Shown here one piece after another: positions 22,116-34,600 of a stretch of DNA of 64,000 bases. The stretch is taken from positions 21,978,001 through 22,042,000 of the forward strand of contig NC_134025.1 in NCBI RefSeq assembly GCF_964204645.1, written 5' to 3'. Source of the DNA: Tubulanus polymorphus (Eukaryota > Nemertea > Palaeonemertea > Tubulaniformes > Tubulanidae). Made by a program: the position numbers and the translations under genes. The notes beneath the pieces were generated by a model, which did no database searches, was not told the DNA's origin, and worked only from the letters and a program-made list of their open reading frames with translations. The number at the start of each line of letters is the position of its first letter. Position 1 is the first letter of the stretch.

Positions 22116-23128
22116 TTCAAAATAAAATATGGGTCACGTCCATACCCAAACTCTAAAGCGAACTGACGAAATAAAATGTCCGCTATAATGTTATATTGCC
22201 AGGTGATTTTACTTTAAACTAAAATCATAAAAATTAAATTAGTTTGAATATTAGTAGATTGTGTTCATTATTAGTGTAACTTATGATTGAAATAGGGATT
22301 TATAAAATGTAGTTTCGGCAATAACTTTTCCAATTTCTATCGGGCCGGGTCTATGTCCGGTACGCGGCTTGGGGTTGGATTAATTCCAGCCGTCAGAACC
22401 CGTGGAAATTGGGTTCGAATCCATATTAAGATTGTTGCTATTATCAAAGCTGCATCCTTTACCTAAATTGAAGTTATCACGATATATCCTTGTTTAAAAC
22501 CTATATATACCAAACAATACGAAAGAATACTGAAAATACGGATGAAAATCCCATTTCTCGTCATCGATGGAAAGAAACTATTTGATAAGAATGGATTCAG
22601 TGATGCAGTGTTACTCAGCACTGGTCTGCTGACTGACCATCTGGTTCCTCAAGTGCCAAAATTTGATTCCGCATTGTACAATAAGAAAAAACTACAAACA
22701 TTTTTTATTGATAACTTGAGCACCTTTTTTTATTTTACAATATAAGCACCATATAATTATGTAACAATAATAATGATCATTTTATCAAAATTTCAAAATC
22801 AAAAATGGAATGTATCATAATGATAAACTTTAATGGATATCACATCAGAAAATTGACTTAAAAATAATCTCATTGTTATCATTGTAAACGCATTTATAAA
22901 AGCTATGCATCAGTAAGCTTATAAAAACATGGCTCTGCGAATATGTAATACAGTAGAGTCCCCTTTACTCAGTTTATTCGGGACCATAAATATTTCAATG
23001 ATTCAGGGATTAGGGAAATTTTGCAGAATTCCTCACCGAGTTAACCGGTACAGTGTAAGGAGTCTACCATTACTTAGGTAACAAGACATTGGGAACGAAA
23101 TTGCGCATGATATATTTCTATAGCGAAA
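22116..23128. other. Intergenic between NO66 start and WDCP stop
   Basis: The two genes are head-to-tail on the minus strand, with about 1 kb between coding ends. The segment near 22340-22430 contains a tRNA promoter B-box-like phrase (GGGTTCGAATCC) and may be a decayed SINE. A minus-strand AATAAA (TTTATT on the plus strand at 22970-22975) about 155 bp past the WDCP stop is a plausible polyadenylation signal. No coding region was recognised. Confidence 0.5.
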
Positions 23129-26100
23129 TTATAATTCGGTCCTTTCTTGAGTTTTGTGTCTCCGTCTGCCTCGAATATGCATCGCACTTCCGCAATCAAA
23201 CTTCATCGGAATGTATCCATCAGCGTTCGCGCTGACAACAACTGCTATGTCGTCTAAAAGGTGAAATAATTACATCATAATCTTTTTACAAATAAATGTA
23301 TCATTATGATATCAGATTTGTCAATCAATGATAAATTTAATCGGGAATAGATAAGGCAAATTTCAAGGATATAAGGAGTATTAAAGAAACAAGTCTTAAG
23401 TTTTAGGGATGCCGATTCGTTTGACAATACCATGAAAGATGGAACAATCAGGAACAATTAAAGGCCATCTTCTGGGAACTGAAGAAAAAAACATTTGACG
23501 TGCCATGCTCACCTATGATCAGTTCTAGGGACACTAGGCCGAATGCTTCCAGCACAGCCTCAAACTTCAATCTTCCGTTATCCAATAAAAATGTTTTCTG
23601 TATCGACTCTTCATCTATTTCAGAAGTGTACATAAGATACGCCAACTCTGTAAATGTTTCGAAAACATCGATAAATCAAGCAATCTGGAACCATTCCCTC
23701 TCCGACATTCAACATTCACATTCAGTCTGGGTCACCGATCAAAAGAATGGCAATAAATTTCTAATACAGGTATCTGTTTGGTAATTGTTATCCATTTCAG
23801 TTCATTTTCAATGAGAATAATTTTCACTAATGAAGTACTGAACATATTCAATGGATATTCAATATCAATTTTGGATCAAAAATTGGATCTACCCAATATT
23901 TACGGTTAGCTGATAAAACTTACCAATTTCATCAATAGTAGGATATTGATAGTTTTGAACGACAGATATTTCAGATAACGATCTGTATGATAAAGAGAAG
24001 GTATTTCAAACTGTTGTGACAATTAACATGAATATCACAATGAATGTTAACATCTACTGGTAGTTCTACACTTACGTGGATAAAGTATCCATCTGCTTGC
24101 TCAAACGTTCCAACAACAAAGCCTGAATTAGCATGAATAAATTAAATTAAATTGTCAGACGCAAAATTCAAACATATTAAGCTACCTAAGTAGCAGTATC
24201 ATATTTACTGGTACTTTATACTGTAGGTGCAAATCAATTGAAAATGCCACGCAGGATTGAAAAGGAAATTCTAAATTCTATTTCTGGGGTATCCTATCAG
24301 TATGTCCCTATTTTGAACTCTTTAGATTTTCAATCTTTTAGATTCGTGGTAAATTTTCTTCATTAGCTTACCTGTTGTTTGACTTCACATTCAATGGCTG
24401 ATATCTCTGAAACGTATTCATCATTCGCCGCAGTGGCGACATCAGTTGTCATTGCAACCTTCGATTCATCCCGTCGATCTTCCAGAATAGATTGACTTTC
24501 AGCAGTAGCGGATGCGGAAGGGACAGAAGCTCCATCTTCTTCTAACTCGTCCTGTACATCATCTATGACTTCGCTAGATGTATAAGCAACATCTTCATGC
24601 ACCATATTATGTATATTTTCAGTGGATTTCGCTTTGTGTTTTTTGTGATGTTTTTTCTTCTTCTTTGTTGCCTTTTCTTTACTACTAGAAACATTTGGAT
24701 TATCTTCAACGGCCAAATCTGGAAAATAACCATATACCTGTTGGTAAAAACAGAGGTGGCCACTTTTATTTGACTTTCCCTGATATGCACGTTTTTTCCA
24801 ATCAATCAACACAGTCAAATATATTAGGCATAGAAGGAAAGTGTTTGATTTTACACAAGATGTAGCATCTTAACAAATTTCCCAGATGTTAAGCTTTTTT
24901 TTTACAAAAATTCCCTGACTTTTCCCTGATTTCTGGGTAAGTGGTCACCCTGAAAAATACATTGTTCTCAAATATGAGCGCTGCACTAGACAATCCTCCC
25001 TATTCAGAACCAGTCAATTCAAAATCAGAAAGCACTTATGAATTCTACAAGGATTTTGGCAAAACTTGGTGGTTTATTCAGAAAGAGCGGCGTATTCCTA
25101 ATCATAAATTTAAGTTTTAATTTCTTACCAGGGTGAACAGGTGTTTCTTCAGACTCGAGTTTCGCGATATTTTCTTGGACCTGGTCTAGAATATTGGGCA
25201 AAGAATTTGATCGACTGCTCATCGTGATGCTTCCACTTTGCGACGGACTGCCAACAGATAATTCGTCTTCGATGGATATCCGCTTTTTATCCGAGGGAAT
25301 TGGAACTAAGATTTCTTCGTCTAAGGAATACAATTCCTGGCGGAAAACAGCCGCCTGCTCGGCAAAGCTTACGGTCTCAACCTCTAATTCGACGTTTTCA
25401 TCTTGGTTCTTGGACAGATCGATGATCTTCGGTCCCTTTGAAGAGGATCGGTTGAAGAATGGACGGAATAGCTTATCAAAATGCCCGCTTTCCTTTGCAT
25501 CGACTTTCGGTGACTTTGGACTCTTCGCAGCCTTCACCGATTTGAGGTCTTTGAACTTTGGCGAATCTGATTTCTTATCTTTATGTTTCTTTTTAACGGC
25601 ATCAGTTATGGAAGCATCGTTCAACAGTACAGCAGGAACAGAATGTGACTTCGGTCGCATGCTGGTTTCTAAAATGAAATCCAATTCAAAAGTGCAAGGA
25701 AACATGCAAGGGAAAACAAATCAAGTGGCAGTTTGATAAGTTACCTAGTCAAAATGAAAAAAAACCTTGTTTTACGGCTAAAAACATTGATACCTTGTTT
25801 CTCATTTCTGCTGTGCTTAAAGTTGACCCGGCCGCTTATCTACCCTGTACATTACTTTTTTCAAATCATGATCAAGCTAACCATAACAGACCCGACAGTT
25901 ATAGAAATGTCTGAGTATAAATTTTATTGCAGGTTTTTAAAATGTCCTGGCTGACTAGGAGTAACAAGGTAGCATTCTATTTCAGCCTAATATACATAAG
26001 TTTAATGGACGGTGGACAATACATTATGGTCAATAGTGATATACATTGTTACATGATTACAAGTTCAACAGTTATTGGTAAATAGCAATTTCAATTCCCT

Positions 26101-29100
26101 GAGGCGACTTAATCAATATTTACCTAGTGGGCCAGAATAAACCTGTAATTCAAGTTTATACTCCCTTTCTAGGGATGACGACAGGAATGCAGAATCATCA
26201 TCATCTATACGACCGACCATCACACCGATCTGGCTGAGAGACTTCGATAACCAATGGAATGTTCCCAAACCTTTCGCACGCTCGTTTGGCTCCAGTTCCT
26301 GAAAGTACATCGAATTCAAGTAAATAAAATTCGAACCAGAATCAAAGGATGCTCGGGCAAGCAAATCAGAACCTCTCGTCACCTGATATTCCCTGTTATG
26401 CAAATGGTCAATCTATTATTCAAAATGATGATATACCTGGAAGGTCATATTTTCATTCATTCGATATCTTTAGTGAGATATAGCAAGTTTCTTTACAGGT
26501 TTTTGCTAAATTATCTAACTCAGGCATTTGATCATTTGCTTAGCATTATAATGTGCCTGTTGTCCCATAAATTCCCAAAAAAACGATACAATGGGAAGAT
26601 CTAATCAGTCACCATCAACAATTTAGGTTAATGTATGTTATTATATGACAATTGGATTATAAGGGATTTCAAGGAGGCATTCACTTTTCTTAGGGATCAA
26701 TAGAGGTTAAGTATGCTTACGATAACTCCAATATTCACTAGATTGTCTGCTTGTCGACAGTCATACATATAAATCTGCGTATGGCTGTTACCGCTCACTA
26801 CAACCGTTACCGTAGGCGCGTGAAAATGCAACAGGTTGGGAACGAGTAAATTTGGTACGGCGACGTTAGCCACTTTGTCCATGTATGGAACAGTATCGAC
26901 GACGATCAACTGTGATGTTTGAACCTCATTTTCCTACATAAAAGACATCTATTATCATCATAAGACATCGAAATTATCAATACAAACATTCATAATCTCC
27001 TGGGAAGTTCACATACAGCAAATGACGATGATTGTCACTATTTCGATTGGATTTCTGGAAGAATCGATTACTTCATACTGTAGTAGCTTATATTCATTTT
27101 TCAGAGATATACTAGTAGTGCGTCTCATACCAGGGACCCTGTCCCACTGATTTGGAGATTCAAGATAAAATGGTTGTCCGAATGTATGAATTTCGACCCA
27201 AGAGGAGTTGAACTAATTCATTACTGTGGTCGTGTAACTGGGTTTAGCATTATACAGCACAATGAAAATGCAAATTACGGATACACTCTTCGTATCGATA
27301 ATCATTAGCTTACGTAATTGATTGAACAGAATAAAATCATACTTTTGGTCTGATATCTAAGTTCAGCAGCTTGTGAGTGAGGGAAGTTTCGGTTTCTAAT
27401 CTCGGTCGGATAACATCTTCGTCGACGCTATCTTCCACTTCAGCAGCTGCATTTTGATCAGGGCCAGTTACATTGTTATTGTCCTTGTCAGGATTTTCTA
27501 CATCGTTGTCATCATCATAATCGATATCTATAAGATGATCACAAAATCGTCGTTCACATACCATTCAATCCAATATACAGATGAAACGATACGATATGAT
27601 TAGTGCTTATTAGTACGTATACGTACATGAGTTTTCAAAATCAATCTAAGATATCAACATACAAATTAAGCTCGATTCACTGAATATAGCTACCATACAG
27701 TGTACATGTATATGTTTTATGTATTGTCAATGTGCAAGAGCTGATAGAATCATATGACTAATATAAATACACAAATCTGAACGATTTTGAAGTTCACTTC
27801 CTTTTAATTGATCTATTTGAATCGGTTACACATTGTGAAATATTTCGTCAGTGAAATATATTTCTCTACCAACCTGGCGTCTCAAACAGGTCATCATCTA
27901 ATAAAGCATCCAGTGGCATTTCTGCGGAAAAGACGAGCTGACCATTGTTCAATGGCGTAACGCAACAAAGATCGCCATCTAAACTAAAATGTAAACCTCA
28001 ATTGATATGAACTTTGAAACTAGGGGTCCAGGGACACCATGTCCATTCGAAAACTGGTCCGCATTGCTCCATGCTCTGACAATTTGAAAATTCAAAGCTC
28101 TCTAATGAACATATACCGAAACCATTGACCTTGACCTTGAAATTTGCCAAAATCAAAGAACATGTCATAAGCTACAACCTTGCAATTGATTGTGGTAACA
28201 AAATATGCCTACATCCAAATATAAATTGAAATACTACATTAAAAAAACTCAAACTCAATTAAAATCTAACAATAATTTCTCAAATTCTATGCATGAAGTA
28301 TGAAAATCATGGAATATAGAAACTCTAATGACTAATCAGAGTTCATTTCGATAGCCTACTTGATTCGCCTAATTTTTGGATTGGAAGACCGAAAATTGAG
28401 ATCAAACTTGAAAATGAACTAATTTTGATCAAGTTCATCTGGTATCTCAGTGGGCACATCTGACGGGAAAGCTGGTATGCCGGCACCCCATTGAACCGGT
28501 ACTTACTTAGGGACTTTCCAAGCGCTAACTGTATACTCTGATATGTTATTGATATTATTCCACGAGTACTCGACAACCGAATTTCCGACGCCGAGGTACA
28601 GTCTGTTTCCATCCGGTGACCAGGTTCCACATGATATTTTCCCACTAAAAACAAAAACAAAGCTTGATGCAGTTAAACCTACTGAATATATGGACCAGTG
28701 TTAAGGTAACCTGCATTTCCATCTGGATGCTGACATTATTTAATGTCCACCAAGTCTTGTACTTATTTTAATATAGAATATAATTCATCTGGAGATCACA
28801 TAAACTGGATGAATTTCATTTTTCTATCAGATTAAAATTGAATACGGAGTTAGCTTCTAGAATCAAATTTTAACTGACCAATAATCAAACCCTATAGTCA
28901 AATTACAATAACAGTACTGTACAACGGTTTTGGTATAACCATGTTACTGGAGTATAAAGCAGAAATATAAAACATACAAACCCATCAACTAGAGAAGGCA
29001 ATTGTAGAGCAAAGCTTGATTTATTCTGCAGGTGGTTGAAGTAGAAGTTACATTGATCTTTCGTCAAAATGCTTAAAACATCGTTCGAAGGATTCCACAG

Positions 29101-31095
29101 ACAACCTAAAATAAATCCCAAAGAGTCGTTTTTTCATAGTGAGATGCTTTTCTACACCTGGGCCCGGTTTTATTAACAGGTATTATCTTTAACCCAGGGG
29201 CTAACTCAATTGAAAATGAATTGAGTTAGCTCCCAGGTTAAAGGTAATACCAGTCTATAAAACCAGGCTCAGGTGATCATTAACATGTTCAAATTATTCC
29301 ACAGGCAAGGTGAAGATCGAAGGGGAAAAATTTAATAATCTTTTTCTAATATCTTATATGATATCATGCTAAGAACAAAGAAAACTATGGGTTCAGGGAC
29401 ACCATGCCCACTTTGTGAAAGGTTTGACAAAATCAAATATTACATAAATATTCATTACTCCTTGGTAAAGAAATACAGTAATCAATGGGCTCGAGACTCA
29501 CCGCAATCGTAGAACATGTCATGGGCTAGAACTTTGCAATTAATTGTGGTTTCAAAATATGCATAGGTACCAGTATACCATGGATTGAAATAAATATCAA
29601 GACTTACCTTGAGCTATCGGTAAGACGGAGATTTTGCGAAGTTGTTTCGACGATAACGCGGAATGAGATCCTTCTATATTCCATATCGAAACGGTATCGC
29701 GATGTACAACACACAGAAAACAGTAACCAGATTTACTAATGCTCCAGCAAACGCTTTCGACATAGCTGAAAAACAACCAAATCTTATACTTCCACCATTC
29801 TGTCAATCTATAGACCGACTTGATCCGGTTCAGCAAGGTCATCCTGTTTTCAAAATGACTGATTTTCAAGAATACCGGTAGCTTGTCAAAAATATCTGAG
29901 TACCCAGTAGCAATCACTTGCATCATTCTCCTTTTATAAAAAAACCTCTATAATTGCTTTAAGCCTAATGTAAAATTGGAAGCAAAAATACAAAATTATT
30001 TTCGATGAAGGGATAGACAGTGCAGTGATACCGCTCATCGATACTGTATCAATACTGTAAACTGTTATCAAGAAGTCCCTGTAACCTGTAAATCCACAAA
30101 ATTATGTGAGTTAGTATTTCATTAGTTAGAGTCATTGCAGATGAACTAATTTCAACTCAAATATAACTCTAATTCACAACTGTAGAACGAATTGGGTCCT
30201 GAAGCAGATTTCCCAGAATGGCTTATGAAACACGATTTCTTATAGGCCTTCTGTATTTGTTTTCAAATTTAGGTTCGACTATACAGAAAACTTACTCAAA
30301 GTTTCCAAGTTTGATTTGTTTTTCGTTTTCACCAATGCCTTTAGCTAGGTGTTTCACTTGCGTTATGTTTAACTGGCATCCATCTGTCCAGGCTAAACCA
30401 TGTTTCAAATTAATCGCTGTAGAAAGTAAGAAGACAAGCATTTCACAAAAAGACATGACAATTATGTTCGAAAGATAGCCTTAATTTTCAAATGAGCTCT
30501 TTCACTTTATTAGATCTTACTGAAATATATTAGGAAAACACTTTCAATTCTCAGATTTTTCTGCTCAGTGAAATATTTGGTCTAAACACTAATGCATAAG
30601 GTGAAGTTTACTGTGTATCTGGGCAAATAAGGGAAGAAAAATTGGCAACTTGCAAGCCAATGGCCCAAGCCTTCTAGAAAAATAGTGGCACTACGCTATA
30701 TCAAATACATAGGCCAATTTTTCCTGGCCATTTTTTCCTACTATAGAAGTTTGTTGTACATTGCTTAAACGGTTTCAATGTTATCTGATAATCATCCGTG
30801 TATTATGGTAGTTTACAACTTCAGGATAAAATGTTCCTGCTTTGAGCCCAATTTGGTGGATGAACGATGCACGATTGCTAATGAATAATTAATTGTTTTT
30901 GCCAGTTGAAGATAAATGCGTATCCCTAGTGGAAATTTAATGTTTTCCCCCTGTTTCAATGCCCATATTCAGGTGCCCATGGTGCCTGTGTGACTAAATA
31001 AGTTAAAAAGAAAGGAAGAAAAGTCATTTTTTTAACCTACAATTGCTCAAAAAGTTAATGCCATTTTTCTTCAACTTTGCGTAACCAAGTTCCAT
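23129..31095 (-). CDS. WDCP: WD repeat and coiled-coil containing protein (WDCP)
   Basis: Fifteen minus-strand coding exons, 843 aa: 31095-31041, 30416-30296, 29765-29608, 29105-28982, 28644-28507, 27983-27874, 27527-27343, 26933-26721, 26298-26124, 25668-25129, 24718-24372, 24122-24076, 23982-23924, 23647-23513, 23253-23129. All junctions are GT-AG and in phase. The start MELGYAKLKKNGINFLSN resembles human WDCP MELGKGKLLRTG. Conserved blocks include HGLAWTDGCQL, GCLWNPSNDVLSILT, the WD40-like CGTWSPDGNRLYLGVGNSVV, NLLVPNLLHFHAPTVTVVVS, a leucine-rich coiled-coil stretch (ALLLERLSKQMDTL) and the C-terminal DNGRLKFEAVLEAFGL ... SANADGYIPMKF. The centre (about residues 427-722) is Lys/Ser/Asp/Glu-rich and longer than in human (721 aa in all). 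WDCP is poorly characterised; the human protein binds the HCK kinase SH3 domain and oligomerises. It is divergent from VPS54. Introns carry several dispersed repeats. Confidence 0.93.
24750..24953. repeat. MITE family copy 1 (CAGRGTGGCCACTT ends)
   Basis: The terminal inverted repeats CAGAGGTGGCCACTT and AAGTGGTCACCCTG bound an AT-rich core with repeated TTCCCTGA and TTTTCCCTGAT phrases. The same ends and core recur at 48658-48919 and 54960-55232. This copy lies in the WDCP intron between coding exons 10 and 11. Confidence 0.75.
25765..25985 (+). repeat. Dispersed repeat, copy 1 of pair
   Basis: Shares with 54560-54787, in the same orientation, the ordered phrases AAACATTGAT, CTTGTTTCTC, TACCCTGTA, CATAACAGACCCG, TATAGAAATG, ACAAGGTA and AGCCTAATA. 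It lies in the WDCP intron between coding exons 9 and 10. It has no coding capacity and its class is unknown. Confidence 0.7.
28018..28205 (+). repeat. Dispersed repeat family (about 180 bp), copy
   Basis: Contains GGTCCAGGGACACCATG, CTTGACCTTGAAA, TGCCAAAATC and GAACATGTCATAAGCTA, then TTGCAATTGATTGTGGT. Related copies lie at about 29385-29570 and 43060-43230, with a more diverged piece near 12930-13100. It sits in a WDCP intron. Confidence 0.6.
29160..29275. repeat. Hairpin element, family with 53110-53226
   Basis: Begins GGGCCCGGTTTTATTAACAG and ends with a near reverse complement (TCTATAAAACCAGGCTCAGG). The arms also pair CTTTAACCCAGGGGCTAACT with AGTTAGCTCCCAGGTTAAAG, leaving a very small loop. 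It lies in a WDCP intron. Confidence 0.75.
29385..29570 (+). repeat. Dispersed repeat family (about 180 bp), copy
   Basis: Shares CAGGGACACCATG, GTAGAACATGTCATGGGCTA and TTGCAATTAATTGTGGT with the copy at 28018-28205, in the same orientation and the same host gene. Confidence 0.6.
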
Positions 31096-31633
31096 CTTTT
31101 TGATTGTCAGCTCTTTGTTCAAATCTAACTCGCGATCACAAGTCTTTTTGTAACTTGTTAGACATTTCCATACTATGCATTTCACGCCCTGTGTACTTGT
31201 GTTTAATTGGGTTTAATTGTCAACTTTTATCTATGGGTATTCCCCAATGACGTAATGAAGTAATTTCCTTAGTTCAATGCTTGTTAAGAACTAACCGGAG
31301 CTGTCCTCATTGGTGGGACACATAACCAAAGGCATATTGTTTACTTGAAACAGTTAACGAATGCACATTTTCTAGAATAACATACATTGAATAGAAATTA
31401 ACAAACAAACGAGCCACTGTTACAAAGAAAAACTGAATTATACGTCGAAAAACGAGACCAGGATGTGGCGCCATCTATCTGATGACTACTTCCGGGTTCT
31501 GACAGAAATGTTTTTTTTCACGAAAGGTTTTCGCCGATTCTAAACTATTTTGACACTAAGAAGATGCACCAGTAAATTCTTGTATCCGCTGCCAAATGGA
31601 AACGGATTTTATGATGTTTTTATTTGATGAAAT
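31096..31633. promoter_or_regulatory. Putative bidirectional promoter WDCP / VPS54
   Basis: The start codons of WDCP (minus, 31095) and VPS54 (plus, 31634) face away from each other with 538 bp between them. Near the VPS54 side, ACTTCCGGG at 31488-31496 matches the ETS/GABP consensus, and TGGCGCCATCT just upstream (about 31466-31476) resembles a YY1 site. Both are typical of bidirectional housekeeping promoters in animals. No TATA box is placed with confidence. Untranslated exons may lie inside the interval. Confidence 0.5.
31488..31496 (+). promoter_or_regulatory. ETS/GABP-like site
   Basis: ACTTCCGGG, a close match to the ETS-family core, 138 bp upstream of the VPS54 start codon in the shared WDCP/VPS54 promoter interval. 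Confidence 0.4.
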
Positions 31634-34600
31634 ATGGAACATTTGAATAGAAATTACGTTGCGTGGAAAAAATGTGCCGTGTGCACCCCTCCACCGCTGG
31701 GTCCGAACTCCTCGATTACCACCACGTCCCACAATCACTATTCGCCGCGACAACATTTGTCATTCAAATCGCCGAGGGAGTTCACCCAACATCTACGCGA
31801 CTTTCATTGTAAGAAAGAGGGTGGGTCGTTTGTATGTCGGTACGGCACGCACGGGGTATGTCCGTCGTTGCCGGTAGAGGGCGTCAGCGATCGTGATTAT
31901 GAAGATCATGTAGCGCGGGATCATGTTGCGGGGGATAGCGGTGAGTTTTTCATTAATGAATGTTTTCGAATGGACCAAATTTTCAGTTGTAAATATGATA
32001 TCCCACATAGGCCTATATATCAACCATATTAGTACATTAGCTACAGCACAGGGTTAGGTTTCACAAAAAGGTTTAACTCTTAAATCGGTTTAATTTCTTC
32101 GTTAATTCAGTTTATCTTAAATCGATTTAGGTCTGAATCATTTTTGTGAAACTGGGCCCAGCACATTACTAATTATGTAATCAACTGGTGTATACTATGA
32201 GACAGTTGCCTGCTATCATGGAGTTCATTTAATTGTTTGTGTATAGAGGATAGCATTGCATAATTTAGGTAGTGTAAGGGATAAAAATTTGTTTACTTTT
32301 ATTCGTTGCTAAGCTTGTCCCTATGACTCCTTGATTCCTTAAAAATTCCTTCTAAACAGAAAATGCTTTAAATCAGGACAGTTGGGTCCAGAATTTTTTT
32401 AACCTGATTAGGCGGTTACCAAATCAGAAACCATGTTTAGGTAGTGTAAAGGATAAAAATTTGTTGCTAAGCTTGTCCCTATGACTCCTTGATTCTCTAA
32501 AAATTCCTTCTAAACAGAAAATGCCTTAAATCAGTACAGTTGGGTCCAGAATGTTTTTTTACCTGATTAGGCAGTTACCAAAGTAGAAACCATGTTTAGG
32601 TAGTGTAAAGGATAAAATTTGTTTACAAAAACCTTTTGTCCAATTGAGTTCGAATAGAATGCAATGTTTCAACTTTGACGTAAATGCTTGTAGGAAGCCG
32701 ATCATCGGGAAGTCGTAGTCCGACTCCGCCCGTCAGACCGTCGCAGCCTAATATCGTCGAAGACCAACACAAATGGACAGTGTTCAACGCTCAAGTGAAC
32801 TTGCCGGCCGTGTTGAACGATCCGCGTCTGGCGAAACGAGAGACCGACTTCTTTTCGAAAACGTGGGGTGAATCGTTCGAGAGAACGAGTATATCTTCAA
32901 GTCCATTTCTACCGAAAATCAACAAGCAAACCTTCGATAAATATCTACAGAAAATCGGACCGGTGAGTTATCGTAAATTTACATGGTCTAGGCATCATTG
33001 ATGATAATTCAATATGATTACTCGATGGTCTACCCTATTCCAGCTTTGTAGTTTTGTGAATTCCGATTTCACTGAAGTAATATTTTCTCGACAACCTTGC
33101 AGCTGGGTTTGTCCCAGTACAGTTCTGAGGTCCTGATAAATTAGAACGCTTATATCCAATCTCCATTATTATTTTCAGCGCTATAAAAGACATGTGAAAT
33201 CTCTATCCTCCGACGATAATCTCGGAGAACGAAGGGAAAGCCTCGATGCTTTTCCTATGTTGCATGGAAAAATACTTGGTTAGTATCGAAGTTATGCTTG
33301 TATAAAAGTGCTTGGCTTGTTTTTAGTCTCAATACTTATACAAGTAAACCCAGGGATAATTCGTAAAGCTAATGGTTTAGTTTAATAGAGAAACACAAGA
33401 AATACAAAAGATTTTAAATGGAAAAGTCCAATACTGGAAATTTACTCGATATCATCTTGCAGAATTATTAAACTGAAAGCACGCAAGTTTTGGCTGTTGA
33501 CTAACTGCCAACATCTGGTGCAATTATTAAGATGATGGCTGTTAGTCAAAAATCAAAACATGTTTTCACTTACGGTAGATATAAACTCTCGTGTGGGACT
33601 TTTTTATTTGACTGAAAACAAATAATAGATAAAAACCGATGATATCAGGACAATTTCTCCCTCCCAGATAAAATGATGATTTTTTTTTAGCATGTCCCTT
33701 TTTGAACATGAATTTTGCGAAGCTAGGCCTCACAGAGATCGATAAACTTAATCAAGAATAAATCACGGAAATATTGCATTTCGTTCATTTACAGATAAAT
33801 CAAAGTCAGATTTGGATCAAGTTCCAAAAGTAAGTGTAGACGAACGCAATGCATGCGAAATGTAAATCTTGGAATTTCTATTTGAAATCTCAATTTCAAA
33901 TGCGTGCCCTGATAATGCATTCTGTCCTCTTGGCAATGATTGTGATATCATATTGTATTTTTTTCTGCAAGATTTTCCTGCAACAGTCATTTTCCTTGGA
34001 AAATATGGATACGTTCAACACCGTATTTCCGTGGTCTCAAATAGAATCTAGTCGACCAAACTCTTCTAAACCTCGTCAATCTTCTAAACTGCTTCAAGAA
34101 AAGGTAAGTGTATTATCGCAGATAAGAATTTCTTTGATCAGTTATGCATTTGATGAAGCCGTAAAAAGTTCTTTTATTATTTTTTATACAGCTTAGTCAT
34201 TATCTGGATATCATCGAGGTTCAGATAGCGCGACAAATATCTATGCGGTCAGACGCTTTTTTCCATGCCATGACGTCGCAAGACAAGCTAAATGACCATA
34301 TGTTTCAAACGTGTGCTGCCATTAAATGCCTTCGGTAAGAATGTCATGTAAAGAAACAGGGCATGCTCTTCCAGATTTGAAATAGAAACAACCACTCTGC
34401 TGGTAGTCAAATAACTCGGCTTAAACTTAGATTTTATTCCATTAATTTAAGTCTGAGTTCGAAATAACTTAAACCGGTAACATTGAATCAAATAACAGGG
34501 CCAGTCGTGCATTCAAGGGTTAGCTTTTATGATCATTTCTGGACTAACGTCACAACTCTTCAACTGCGCTCAAGTCATCAATTCGAGAAAGCAAATACAT

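Noticed and set aside
22340-22430. tRNA-like segment with GGGTTCGAATCC
   Set aside because: Only the B box is convincing; no full cloverleaf could be drawn. Kept as a possible SINE remnant in the intergenic description.
33849-33971. Longer open frame upstream of VPS54 coding exon 5
   Set aside because: It is intronic; homology to VPS54 (IFLQQSFSLEN ... matching the human IFMKPDFALDD region) starts at the acceptor before 33972.
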